Source: Caulobacteraceae bacterium
GTDB taxonomy: Bacteria > Pseudomonadota > Alphaproteobacteria > Caulobacterales > Caulobacteraceae
NCBI GenBank assembly: GCA_004144935.1
Contig: SDZP01000040.1
Span: 1 to 23,353, forward strand
Direction: 5' to 3'
Length of the DNA: 23,353 nucleotides
The notes under the pieces were generated by a model. That model saw only the letters and a list, made by a program, of their open reading frames with translations, was not told the origin of the DNA and made no database searches. The position numbers were made by a program, and so were the translations under genes. Shown here in pieces: positions 14,554-23,147 of this stretch; the first letter of the stretch is position 1, and each line of letters starts with the position of its first letter.

Positions 14554-15905
14554 CTCTGCTGGCCGATGCGGTCGACCGCTTCGGCCAGGCGCGAAACCCC
14601 GGTGACCGGCAGGGTCTCGCCGGCGCCGTTGGGCGCCAGGGCGCGACCGAAGCCCAGCTTGGCCGCCTCCTTGAGGCGCGACTCCATGCGGCCCACGGGC
14701 CTCACGTCGCCGGACAGGCTGATCTCGCCAAACACCACGCAATCCTGCGGCAGGGGTTCATCCAGAGCGGAGGAGGCCAAGGCCGCGGCCGCAGCCAGGT
14801 CGGCCGCCGGTTCGCTGATCCTCAGCCCCCCGGCGACGTTCAGATAGACGTCCCGATTGCCAAAACCAAGGCCGCATCGTGACTCAAGCACGGCCAGAAC
14901 CATGGCCAGTCGGCCGCTGTCCCAGCCGACCACCGCCCGGCGCGGGTTGCCGCCGGCGCTGGGCGCCACCAGAGCCTGGAACTCGACCAGCACCGGCCGG
15001 CTGCCCTCGATGCCGGCGAACACCGCCGCCCCGGCCGCCCGCTCGGCCCCGTCGTGCAGGAACAGCGCCGAGGGGTTCTTCACTTCGGTAAGGCCGATAT
15101 CGCCCATCTCGAAGACGCCGATCTCGTCGGTGGCCCCGAACCGGTTCTTGGCCCCGCGCAACACCCGGAAGGGATAGCCCCGCTCGCCTTCGAAGCTCAG
15201 AACCGCATCGACCAGATGTTCGACCACGCGCGGACCGGCGATCTGGCCGTCCTTGGTGACATGGCCGACGAGGACGACCGCCACGCCCTTCTTCTTGGCG
15301 AAACGCACCAGTTCCTGGGCGCAGGAGCGAACCTGGGTGACCGATCCTGGTCCGGCCTCATGGGCGTCCGACCACATGGTTTGGATGGAATCGATGACCA
15401 CCAGGTCGAAGGGCTCCTTCTTCAGGCCCTCGAGGATGTCGCGCAGCGAGGTCTCGGCCGCCAGCTTGACCGGCGCCTGGGCCAGCCCCATGCGGCCCGC
15501 CCGGCCGCGGATCTGCTCGACCGCCTCCTCGCCGGAGATGTAGGCGCAGCGCGCGCCGCGCAAGGACGCCTGGGCCACCACCTGCAGCAGGAGCGTCGAT
15601 TTGCCCACACCCGGATCGCCGCCGACCAGGATGGCCGAGCCCGGCACCACCCCCCCGCCGCAGACCCGGTCGAACTCGTCGACGCCGGTAATGATACGGG
15701 GCGGGGAGGGGGTGTCGCTCTCCAGCCCCTCGAACAACAACCCGCCCCGCCGGGCGCCCTTGGAGGGCGCCAGGGCGCCGGGGAGCTTGCTGGTCAGTTC
15801 CTCGACAAGGCTGTTCCAGGTCCCGCAGGCCGGACATTGCCCGGCCCATTTGGGCGAGACCCCGCCGCAGGACTGGCAGACATAAAGGGCGCCGTCGCGG
15901 GCCAT
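14538..15905 (-). CDS. radA: DNA repair protein RadA
   Basis: RadA is a RecA-like ATPase with DnaB-type helicase activity that processes recombination intermediates. From ATG 15905 the protein has 455 residues. It has a zinc finger with Cys10, 13, 24 and 27 (CQSC...CPAC), Walker A GGDPGVGKST (95-104), Walker B-like DLVVIDSIQT, and the RadA motif KNRFG (253-257). A Lon-like C-terminal domain follows. An upstream in-frame start at 15947 would add 14 non-conserved residues and is rejected. It is the first gene of radA-cvpA-purF, with an SOS box 66 nt upstream. Confidence 0.97.
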   Translation of the reverse strand: MARDGALYVCQSCGGVSPKWAGQCPACGTWNSLVEELTSKLPGALAPSKGARRGGLLFEGLESDTPSPPRIITGVDEFDRVCGGGVVPGSAILVGGDPGVGKSTLLLQVVAQASLRGARCAYISGEEAVEQIRGRAGRMGLAQAPVKLAAETSLRDILEGLKKEPFDLVVIDSIQTMWSDAHEAGPGSVTQVRSCAQELVRFAKKKGVAVVLVGHVTKDGQIAGPRVVEHLVDAVLSFEGERGYPFRVLRGAKNRFGATDEIGVFEMGDIGLTEVKNPSALFLHDGAERAAGAAVFAGIEGSRPVLVEFQALVAPSAGGNPRRAVVGWDSGRLAMVLAVLESRCGLGFGNRDVYLNVAGGLRISEPAADLAAAAALASSALDEPLPQDCVVFGEISLSGDVRPVGRMESRLKEAAKLGFGRALAPNGAGETLPVTGVSRLAEAVDRIGQQRWTTP

Positions 15906-15958
15906 GGCGTTTCCGATTCGGGATGGTGAGAGCATAGCGCGTTGCACGCGGTCGCCCG

Positions 15959-15987
15959 AGCCTAACAGTTGTTCTCTTTTTGTTCAA
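15959..15987 (-). promoter_or_regulatory. putative radA promoter
   Basis: Read on the minus strand, TTGAAC (15987-15982) and TAGGCT (15964-15959) are 17 nt apart, about 54 nt before the radA ATG. The -35 overlaps the LexA-type box, the geometry expected for repression by occlusion. Confidence 0.5.
15971..15985. promoter_or_regulatory. SOS (LexA) box, GTTC-N7-GTTC
   Basis: GTTCTCTTTTTGTTC exactly fits the direct-repeat LexA operator of alphaproteobacteria (GTTC, seven bases, GTTC). It lies between radA (66 nt upstream of its start) and the divergent hybrid kinase (about 178 nt upstream). It overlaps the proposed radA promoter, so radA is the more likely target. Confidence 0.75.
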
Positions 15988-16162
15988 TTCGCGCCGGAGT
16001 CGCCCTACCGCCAGAAGCCGCACGGCGCTGGAGCGCGCAGCGTCGGCTGCCCGACCCCGCAATCCCTTGCAGGTCAAAGCCCAGCGCTCCGCGAGCACGG
16101 TTCGACGACACGGTTTCTTAAGGCCCGCAGGGTCAACTTCCTGCTGTATTGGGGGTCTCCAT

Positions 16163-18199
16163 ATGGAATGCCTGAGCCCAGGCTCCGTGGATGCGCTGGC
16201 GATCGCGTCGCGCGATCCTGCCTTTGACCGCGCGACTCTTGATTTCCTGTTTCCGTGTCGCTTCGAGGTACGGGGGGACCTGGCGATCCATGCGTCCACG
16301 GAACGCCTGCTGGCGCTCGCGCCGGATCTCCCCGGCGCGGCCCTGAACGATTGCTTCATCGTCGAGGCCGCGCGGCCCATCGGAGCCTTCGCCGATCTCG
16401 CCGCCCTCGACCGCACAAGCATTGTCCTGCATTCGCGCCGCGACCCCGGTTTGCGCCTGCGCGGCGCCATCTCCCTCCAGCCCGGCGGGCGGGCGCTGTT
16501 CCTGATGGCCCAGGCGGCCGGTGACGACCACCAGGTCGCCGAGGTCGATCCGGCGAACCTGTCACCGCTCGACGGCGCCGCCGACCTGATCGCCGCCCTG
16601 CGCGTGCAGGCCGCACAGACCGGCGACGCGGAAACCGTCGTCGCCGCCCTCGCCCTGGCCCGGGACGAGGCGGTCAGCCGCCAGGAATTCTTCGACGCCA
16701 TCGTTCAGATGCTGCCGGCCGTGCTGATGGTGAAGGACGCCCGCGACGGCCGCTACGTGCTGGTCAACCGGGCGGCCGAGGAGATGCTGGGTGTCCGGGC
16801 GGAGGCCTTGCTCGGCCGAAACGTGCATGAACTCTTCCCGCCGGAGGAGGCCCTGGCCTTCGCCGCGGAGGACCAGGCCGTCATCGCCTCGGGCGCCATG
16901 ACCGTCGTCGAGGAGGAGACGGTCACCACCGTCGCGCGCGGCAAGCGCATCTTCACCACGAAGAAGTCCGCCACCTTCGGGGAAGAAGGCGCCCACTACA
17001 TCGTCACCGTCGGCGAGGACGTCACCGAGCGCACGGAAACCCGCGCGGCGCTGCAGACCGCCCTGGCGGCGGCTGAGGAGGCGGCGCTCTCCAAGAGCGT
17101 CTTCCTGGCCAACATGAGCCACGAGATACGAACCCCGCTGAACGGCATCGTCGCCATCGCCGACATCCTGAACCGCGAAAGCCTCGAGCCGCGCCTCAAG
17201 GACATGGTCGGCATCATCAGCGCCTCCGGCGAGACGCTGGAGCGCCTGCTGTCCGACATCCTCGACCAGGCCCGCATCGAGAGCGGCCAGATCACCCTGG
17301 AGACCGCCCCGTTCCATCTGGGCGACATGGTCCGCGCCACCGCCGCCCTGGGCGAGCTCAAGGCCCGGGAGAAGGGGGTGGCCCTCTGCATCGACCTGTC
17401 GCCGGAAGTCGACGTGGCTGTCGAGGGCGACATGGTCCGGGTCCGCCAGATCCTCACCAACCTGGTGAGCAACGCGGTGAAGTTCACCGAGGCGGGTCAG
17501 GTCACCATCACCGGCTACCGCAGCGCCGACGCCTCCGTTCGCTTCGAGGTGCGCGATACCGGCGAGGGCTTCGACGAGGCGACCCGGATGCGCATTTTCG
17601 GCCGCTTCCAGCAGGCCGACAACACCATCACCCGCAAGTTCGGCGGCACCGGCCTTGGCCTGGCCATCTCGCGCGAACTGGCCTCGCTGATGGGCGGGGT
17701 GCTCGATTGCGAGGGACGGCCGGGGCAGGGGGCCTGTTTCTGGTTCGAGCTGCCGCTGCCGCAGGTCGACGAGATCGTCACGCTCCTGCCCGGCCCCACC
17801 GCCGTCGCGCCGCCGCAACTTCGGGTCCTGGTCGCCGACGACCATCCGACCAACCGCAAGGTCATCGAGCTGATGCTGGAGGGGGCGGCCGAAGTGGCCT
17901 GTGTCGAGAACGGCCAGGAGGCGCTCGACGCCTTGGCCACGGACAGCTTCGACATGGTGCTGATGGACATGCAGATGCCGGTGATGGACGGCCTGACCGC
18001 CATTCGCCACCAGCGGGCCCGCGAGGCCTCGGGTCAGGCCGATGGCCGCATGCCCATCATCATGCTGACCGCCAACGCCCTGCCCGAACATGTCGCCGCC
18101 AGCCTGGCCGCCGGCGCCGACCGCCATCTGGACAAGCCGATCACCGCCGCCAGCCTGTTCGCGGCGTTGACGGACGTGTTCACGGCCAAGGCAGCCTGA
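16163..18199 (+). CDS. hybrid sensor histidine kinase with HNOBA-like N-terminal domain
   Basis: I place the start at ATG 16163 (GGGGG 7 nt upstream), giving 678 residues; a TTG at 15980 would run through the SOS box with unlike sequence. Residues about 25-125 resemble the PAS-like HNOBA domain next to H-NOX sensors and in soluble guanylate cyclases: LDFLFPCRFEVRGDLAI, LAPDLPGAALNDCFIVE, and LRLRGAISLQPGGRALFLMA. A PAS domain follows (about 175-295), then HisKA with His320 (NMSHEIRTPLNGI). The ATPase domain has NLVSNAVKF (Asn437), DTGEGF and GGTGLGLAIS. The receiver has Asp602 (MDMQMP) and Lys658 (DKP). No membrane helix is seen. No H-NOX gene is in the window. The ligand and target are unknown. 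Confidence 0.92.
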   Translation: MECLSPGSVDALAIASRDPAFDRATLDFLFPCRFEVRGDLAIHASTERLLALAPDLPGAALNDCFIVEAARPIGAFADLAALDRTSIVLHSRRDPGLRLRGAISLQPGGRALFLMAQAAGDDHQVAEVDPANLSPLDGAADLIAALRVQAAQTGDAETVVAALALARDEAVSRQEFFDAIVQMLPAVLMVKDARDGRYVLVNRAAEEMLGVRAEALLGRNVHELFPPEEALAFAAEDQAVIASGAMTVVEEETVTTVARGKRIFTTKKSATFGEEGAHYIVTVGEDVTERTETRAALQTALAAAEEAALSKSVFLANMSHEIRTPLNGIVAIADILNRESLEPRLKDMVGIISASGETLERLLSDILDQARIESGQITLETAPFHLGDMVRATAALGELKAREKGVALCIDLSPEVDVAVEGDMVRVRQILTNLVSNAVKFTEAGQVTITGYRSADASVRFEVRDTGEGFDEATRMRIFGRFQQADNTITRKFGGTGLGLAISRELASLMGGVLDCEGRPGQGACFWFELPLPQVDEIVTLLPGPTAVAPPQLRVLVADDHPTNRKVIELMLEGAAEVACVENGQEALDALATDSFDMVLMDMQMPVMDGLTAIRHQRAREASGQADGRMPIIMLTANALPEHVAASLAAGADRHLDKPITAASLFAALTDVFTAKAA

Positions 18200-18283
18200 G
18201 CGGATCCGGAACCCTGTTCTCCCAAGTCTGATCCTGCGTTAGCCTCGCCCCGATTGGGGATCGCAACATCAGGGAGACGGCCG

Positions 18284-19468
18284 ATGAGCATCGTTGACGA
18301 GGACCCTCCGGGACCGGGCCCCGGCGCAGGCATGGTCCAGCGCATCCGCGACCTGCTGACCAAACCGACGGCGACCTGGGAGGTGATCGATGGCGAGCCG
18401 GCCACCATCGCCGGCCTCTACAGGTCCTGGGTGCTTCCCCTCGCCGCCATCCCGGCGGTTTGCAGCTTCATCGGCCTGACCGTCTTCGGCGTCGGCTTCA
18501 TGGGCCTGCACTATCGCCCATCCATCGTCTCGACGGCGGTCTCCTCGATCGTCACCTACCTGCTGACCCTGGCCGGGGTCTATGTCACCGCCCTGATCAT
18601 CGACGCCCTGGCCCCCAGCTTCGGCGGGCAGAAGAACCAGATCCAGGCTTTCAAGGTGGCCGCCTACAGCAGTACGGCGGCCTGGCTGGCCGGCGTTTTC
18701 GAGCTGATCCCCATGCTGTCGCTGCTGGGCATCGTCGGCCTCTACAGCCTCTACCTGCTGTGGAAGGGCCTGCCCAGGCTGATGAAGGCGCCGCAGGACA
18801 AGGCCCTCGGCTATGTCATCGTGGTCATCGTGCTGTCGGTGGTGGTCTGGATCGTGGTGGCGGCGATCACCGCGCCGCTGGCCGGGCTCGGGCGTCAGGG
18901 CGGCGCTTTCGCCGGCCGGGACGGCGAGGTCAGCGGCAGCCTGGTCGTCCCTGGCGTCGGCTCCATCGATGTCGACAAGGTCGAGGAAGCCGCCGAGCGC
19001 ATGGAGAAGGCCGCCCGCACCGGCAAGGCCGATCTGGTCTCCACCGATGCCTTGAAGGCCATCCTGCCGGCCAGCGCCGCGGGATTCACGCGGGGCGAGG
19101 TGGCCACCGAGAGCGCCTCGGCCGGCGGCTTCGGCTCGGCCTCGGCGCGGGCGGACTACAGCCGGGGCGCGACCACGGCGGAGCTGCAGGTGGTCGACGT
19201 CGCCGCGGCGGGCCCGATGGCCAGCATGGCAAGCGCCTTCTCGGTCGAGCATAGCCGCGAGGAAGGCGGGACCTATGAGAAGGTTGGCCGGGTGGATGGC
19301 GCCATGACCATCGAAAAGTACGACCGCAACGGCCGGCGCGGCGAGTACGGCGTCCTGGTCGCCGACCGCTTCATGGTCCAGGCCGAGGGCAGCGACGTGA
19401 GCATGGACGACCTCAAGCGCCTGGTCGGCTCGGTCGACAAGGGCGCCCTCAAGCGACTGGCGCGCTAG
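18284..19468 (+). CDS. Yip1-family membrane protein with C-terminal soluble domain
   Basis: The ATG at 18284 has AGGGAG (18271-18276) 7 nt upstream and gives 394 residues; the earlier in-frame start adds only ten residues. Residues about 16-200 match the Yip1 pattern: an amphipathic start (MVQRIRDLLTKPTATWEVI), then EPATIAGLYRSWVLPLAAIPAV, and about five membrane helices. After about residue 205 comes a soluble Gly/Ala-rich domain of about 190 residues (LKAILPASAAGFTRGEV, YEKVGRVDGAMTIEKYD, GEYGVLVADRFMVQAEG) that I do not recognise as a named fold. Function unknown. Its 3' end overlaps alr by 20 nt, tail to tail. Confidence 0.8.
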   Translation: MSIVDEDPPGPGPGAGMVQRIRDLLTKPTATWEVIDGEPATIAGLYRSWVLPLAAIPAVCSFIGLTVFGVGFMGLHYRPSIVSTAVSSIVTYLLTLAGVYVTALIIDALAPSFGGQKNQIQAFKVAAYSSTAAWLAGVFELIPMLSLLGIVGLYSLYLLWKGLPRLMKAPQDKALGYVIVVIVLSVVVWIVVAAITAPLAGLGRQGGAFAGRDGEVSGSLVVPGVGSIDVDKVEEAAERMEKAARTGKADLVSTDALKAILPASAAGFTRGEVATESASAGGFGSASARADYSRGATTAELQVVDVAAAGPMASMASAFSVEHSREEGGTYEKVGRVDGAMTIEKYDRNGRRGEYGVLVADRFMVQAEGSDVSMDDLKRLVGSVDKGALKRLAR

Positions 19469-20528
19469 CCTCGCCGACCCACCGGCGCCGCGACCTCTGA
19501 CCGATCCGCACCAGGAACTCATAGGCCGAAGCGCTGGCCGCCCGCGCCGCCTCGTCCAGTGTCAGATGGGGGCCGATCAGTTCGACCGGGTCGCCGGGCC
19601 TGGCATCGGCTCCGGTGACGTCGACGGCGATCAGGTCCATGGACACCCGGCCCAGAAGCCGCCGCCGCGCTCCGGCCAACCAGACGCCGCCATCGGGCGA
19701 TGAGGCGCGCAGGTAGCCGTCGGCAAAGCCGGCCGAGACGATGGCCACCGTCGTCGGCCGGTCGGCGACGAAGTCCGCGCCGTAGCCGATGCTGTCGCCC
19801 GCAGGCACGTCCCGGATCTGCAGGATCGGGGCTTCCAGCAAGGCGACGGGCGATAGCCGGGCGCTCTGATTGTCGTGCGGCTCCCCGCCGTAGAGGGCGA
19901 CGCCAGGCCGAACCTGGTCGAAGTGGTAGTCGGCGCCGAGGAAGATGCCGCCGGAGCTGGACAGGCTGGCCCTGGCTTTCGGGAACAGCCGGCGCACGGT
20001 GGTGAAGCGCTCCAGCTGCCGCGTGTTGAGGGCGTGACCCGGCTGGCCGGCGCAGGCCAGGTGGCTGAGGAGCAGCTCGATCCGCAGGCCCCCCGGCGCC
20101 GCCGCCAGGTCGGCCGCCTCGGCCAGCGTCAGGCCCAGGCGGTTCATGCCGGTGTCGACATGCAGGGCGCAGGGCTCGCCGGTCCCGGCCCAGGCGGCGA
20201 TCTGATCGCCGCTGTTCAGCACGGGGATCAGGCCGGAAGCCTTCAGCCGGCCCCCGGCGCCCGCCGGACAGCCATCGAAGACCAGAATGGCGGCCTGCCG
20301 TTCGCCCAGCGCCCGGCGCAGCGCCTCGCCCTCGGCCAGACGGGCGACATAGAAGGTGCGCGCGCCCTGGGTCCAAAGCCGCAGCGCAGCCTGGCCGGCG
20401 CCCATGCCGTAGCCGTCCGCCTTGACCACCGGCGCGGTCTCGGCCCCGCCAGCGGCGTCGCGCAGCAGGCGATAGTTGGCCGCGATGGCGTCCAGGTCGA
20501 TGGTCAGGCGGGCGGCGTCGGCGGGCAT
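19449..20528 (-). CDS. alr: alanine racemase
   Basis: Alr is the PLP enzyme that makes D-alanine for peptidoglycan. In this 359-residue protein the PLP Lys is Lys36 (VVKADGYGMG). The opposite-face catalytic base is Tyr249 (SIGYGADF), with supporting motifs HVDTGMNRLG (123-132), RPGVALYGG (207-215) and RVSMDLIAVDV (294-304). The barrel plus C-terminal beta-domain gives normal length. The ATG has no clear Shine-Dalgarno, and a GC-rich hairpin lies just upstream. It follows pleC on the same strand with a 59-nt gap, so pepN-pleC-alr may be cotranscribed. Confidence 0.96.
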   Translation of the reverse strand: MPADAARLTIDLDAIAANYRLLRDAAGGAETAPVVKADGYGMGAGQAALRLWTQGARTFYVARLAEGEALRRALGERQAAILVFDGCPAGAGGRLKASGLIPVLNSGDQIAAWAGTGEPCALHVDTGMNRLGLTLAEAADLAAAPGGLRIELLLSHLACAGQPGHALNTRQLERFTTVRRLFPKARASLSSSGGIFLGADYHFDQVRPGVALYGGEPHDNQSARLSPVALLEAPILQIRDVPAGDSIGYGADFVADRPTTVAIVSAGFADGYLRASSPDGGVWLAGARRRLLGRVSMDLIAVDVTGADARPGDPVELIGPHLTLDEAARAASASAYEFLVRIGQRSRRRWVGEASAPVA

Positions 20529-20530
20529 CA

Positions 20531-20552
20531 GGGGGCCGTAGGGTCCGCCCCC
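20531..20552 (-). promoter_or_regulatory. GC hairpin at the alr translation start
   Basis: GGGGGC (20531-20536) pairs perfectly with GCCCCC (20547-20552) around a 10-nt loop. It ends 2 nt before the alr ATG on the minus strand. The only G-rich candidate ribosome site is inside this stem. Confidence 0.4.
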
Positions 20553-20587
20553 CGGATCGTCAAGCGCTCAGGCCCGGCGGCAGGAGA

Positions 20588-23086
20588 TCACGCCACCTGG
20601 GCGGCCATGCCGTCCTGGCGGATCGGCAGGCTGAAGCTGGCGGTGGTGCCTTCGCCCGGCGCCGAGTCGAGCTCCAGCGAGCCCTCGTGCAATTCGACCA
20701 GGCTTTTGGTCAGGGCCAGGCCAAGGCCGGTACCCTGGGTGGTTTTCGAATGCTGGCTCTCGACCTGCTCGAACGGCCGCGCCAGCCGGGCCAGGTCGTC
20801 GCGGGAGATTCCGATGCCGGTGTCGGTCACCGACACCCGGATGCGCTCGCCCAAGACGTCGCGGCGCGGCTCGGCCCGCACCGTCACCCGGCCGCCGCGG
20901 GGCGTGAACTTGATGGCGTTCGACAGCAGGTTCAGCAGCACCTGCTTGATCGCCCGATAGTCGCCCTCGACCTCGGGCAGGTGCGGGAACTCGATGCCCA
21001 GCTCCAGTCCCGCCGCCTCGGCCCGGTTGCGCACCAGCCGGACGGCGTCCTCGGTGACGTCTTCCAGGCTCATCGGCTCGAACTTCAGGTTCATCTTGCC
21101 GGCCTCGATCTTCGACATGTCGAGGATGTCGTTGATCAGGGCCAGCAGGTGCTGGCCGCTGTTGTGGATGTCGTTGGCGTAGTCCTTGTAGCGGGCGTCG
21201 CCCATCGGCCCGTACATCTCCGCCACCATGATCTCGGAGAAGCCGTTGATGGCGTTCAGCGGCGTGCGCAGCTCGTGAGACATGTTGGCCAGGAACTCGC
21301 TCTTGGCCCGGTTGGCGCCCTCGGCGCGGACCTTCTCGGCTTCGTACTTGCGGGCCAGCTCGGCCAGCTGCTCCTGGCTGCGCTCCAGCCCGGCGACGGC
21401 GTTCTGCAGCTGCTCCTCGTTGAGGCGCCGCGCCTCCTCCTGCAGCTTCACCGCCGTGATGTCGGCGGCGGTCATCACCAGGCCGCCCTCCGCCGTGCGC
21501 CGCTCGCTGATCTGCACCCAGCGGCCGTCGTTGAGCTCCGCTTCCCGCTCGCCCTTGTTGCCGTGCGGCGAGGGATGCTCCTGCTTGATCGCCAGCTGGG
21601 CGAAGCGGTTGACCTGGTCCCTGGCGGCGCCGGGTTTCAGCAGGCGGGGCTCCAGGTTGAAAGTGCTGCGATAGTTGCGGTTGCACAGCAGCAGCCGGCC
21701 GTTGCGGTCCCACAGGACGAAGGCCTCCGAGACGCTCTCGATGGCGTCGCGCAGGCGGTTCTCGGCGGCCTGGGCCCGGGCCTGGGCGATACGCTCCTCG
21801 GTGACATCGAGGGCGACGCCGATGATGCGGCTGTGCTCCTGCGCGGCGGGGCCGCCGGCGCCCTGGCCGCGGGCGTCGATCCACAGGGAGCGTCGGCCTT
21901 CGCCGCCGGGCACGCGGAAGGAAACGTCGAAGGCGCCATAGGCCGCCGCATGGGCCAGCGCCTGGCGCACCCGTTCGCGATGGTCGGGGGCCACCCGCTC
22001 CAGCACTTCCTGGCCGCTGACCACGCCGGCTCCGCCCCAGCCGAACATCACCCCGGTGACCTCCGACATGAAGACCCGGTCGTTTTCGAGATCCCATTCC
22101 CAGATGCCGCAGCGGGCCGCCTCGACGGCCAGGCGGAAGCGCTCCTCGCTGGCCACCATGGCCTGTTGCGCAGCCTGGGCGCGGCGGCTCTGCATCAGCA
22201 GCAGCAGGGCCAGCGCAATGCCGACGGCCAGGGGCACCAGCAGGGAGACGAGCCCGTCCATCCGTTCGGAGTCGACGCTCATGATGCCTTGCGTCCTGTC
22301 TCCGGCCACGGCCAGCAGGCCGCCGTCGCCGATCGGGCGCACCGCGACATCCAGCGGATGACCATCCGGCAGCTGGCCGCGCAGCAATACATCGGTGCGC
22401 AGGTCCTTCACCTGCAGGCCGAAACCGTCCCGCAGGGAGGTGGTGGTGGCGACGCCGGGCCCGACGGCGGCGATGATGCGGCCATCGATGAAGGCCAGGG
22501 CCGAGATGCGGCTGAGACCGGCGCCGGCGACCTTGGCCGGTTCCGAGGCGAGGACCAGCCAGGCCTTGCCGGCCGACGTGACCTGCGAGCGGGCCAGGTA
22601 GATGCGGGAACGATCGCCGGGCGCCGAGCCCGTCCATGTGGCAGCGCCCGCCGCCTCGGCGGCGCGGGCGGCGCCCTTGAAGTCAGGGGCGGTCAGGGCG
22701 CCGGTCGTCGACAACACGGTATCGTCCTGCACGACGGCGGCGGCGCCGGCCGTCGGGCCGGCGATGCGCAGGGCCAGTTCGCTGGCTTCGATGGGGGTCT
22801 CGGGCGCGCGGCGCAGCACCTCGGCGGCCGCAGCCAGGCCCGCCTGCTGGGTGGCCAGGGCCCCCTCGACGCGGCTGGCCAGCAGGCCGGCGACCGCCGC
22901 GGGGCCGACCTGGGCGGGGGTGCTGGTCCATCCCTTCGCCAGCTTGATCACGCCAAAGGCGGTGTAGACGGCCAGCAGCAGGACCGCAGCCAGGATCGCG
23001 ATGCGCATCAAGGGCTGCGAGCGGCCACGCGGGGAGGTCGCCGCGAAGGCGGGGTCCCCCGATCCTGCCCTCTGCCCACGCGCCAA
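20588..23086 (-). CDS. pleC: cell-cycle sensor histidine kinase PleC
   Basis: PleC is the polar kinase/phosphatase of DivK and PleD that controls asymmetric division in Caulobacter. The 832-residue protein has membrane helix 1 at about 28-46, an extracytoplasmic domain (about 50-275), and helix 2 at about 279-298. Two PAS domains follow (about 310-430 and 445-545), then a coiled linker. The HisKA has His604 (NMSHELRTPLNAINGFSEIM) followed by YGPMGDARYKDYANDIHNSG and INDILDMSKIEAG. The ATPase has NLLSNAIKF (Asn723) and TDTGIGI. No receiver is fused. Layout and length match Caulobacter PleC (about 842 aa); DivJ has a different N-terminus. The start is TTG 23086; ATG 23008 (806 residues) is an alternative. 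Paralogy with other PAS kinases is the main doubt. Confidence 0.85.
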   Translation of the reverse strand: MARGQRAGSGDPAFAATSPRGRSQPLMRIAILAAVLLLAVYTAFGVIKLAKGWTSTPAQVGPAAVAGLLASRVEGALATQQAGLAAAAEVLRRAPETPIEASELALRIAGPTAGAAAVVQDDTVLSTTGALTAPDFKGAARAAEAAGAATWTGSAPGDRSRIYLARSQVTSAGKAWLVLASEPAKVAGAGLSRISALAFIDGRIIAAVGPGVATTTSLRDGFGLQVKDLRTDVLLRGQLPDGHPLDVAVRPIGDGGLLAVAGDRTQGIMSVDSERMDGLVSLLVPLAVGIALALLLLMQSRRAQAAQQAMVASEERFRLAVEAARCGIWEWDLENDRVFMSEVTGVMFGWGGAGVVSGQEVLERVAPDHRERVRQALAHAAAYGAFDVSFRVPGGEGRRSLWIDARGQGAGGPAAQEHSRIIGVALDVTEERIAQARAQAAENRLRDAIESVSEAFVLWDRNGRLLLCNRNYRSTFNLEPRLLKPGAARDQVNRFAQLAIKQEHPSPHGNKGEREAELNDGRWVQISERRTAEGGLVMTAADITAVKLQEEARRLNEEQLQNAVAGLERSQEQLAELARKYEAEKVRAEGANRAKSEFLANMSHELRTPLNAINGFSEIMVAEMYGPMGDARYKDYANDIHNSGQHLLALINDILDMSKIEAGKMNLKFEPMSLEDVTEDAVRLVRNRAEAAGLELGIEFPHLPEVEGDYRAIKQVLLNLLSNAIKFTPRGGRVTVRAEPRRDVLGERIRVSVTDTGIGISRDDLARLARPFEQVESQHSKTTQGTGLGLALTKSLVELHEGSLELDSAPGEGTTASFSLPIRQDGMAAQVA

Positions 23087-23147
23087 GCCCGAAAATCCCC
23101 AAACGCCGATTCACCCAACGGGCATGGTAGGCGCCGGGAGTCCTCGC

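Noticed and set aside
14554..14742. N-terminal extension of cvpA into radA
   Set aside because: The added residues are the alternate frame of radA; the CvpA hydrophobic N-terminus begins at 14553.
15980..16162. N-terminal extension of the hybrid kinase from a TTG
   Set aside because: The extra 61 residues are Arg/Ser-rich, run through the SOS box and promoter region, and a better start with a G-rich ribosome site is at 16163.
16562..18127. 521-codon minus-strand frame opposite the hybrid kinase
   Set aside because: Antisense shadow; composition dominated by Gly, Gln, Asp, His and Val with no family motif.
18248..18259. CCCC-GATT-GGGG as a terminator of the hybrid kinase gene
   Set aside because: Only a 4-bp stem and no T-run; too weak to call.
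20568..22637. 689-codon open frame on the minus strand overlapping pleC in another frame
   Set aside because: Arg/Gly/Pro/Ala-rich out-of-frame translation of pleC with no domain signature.
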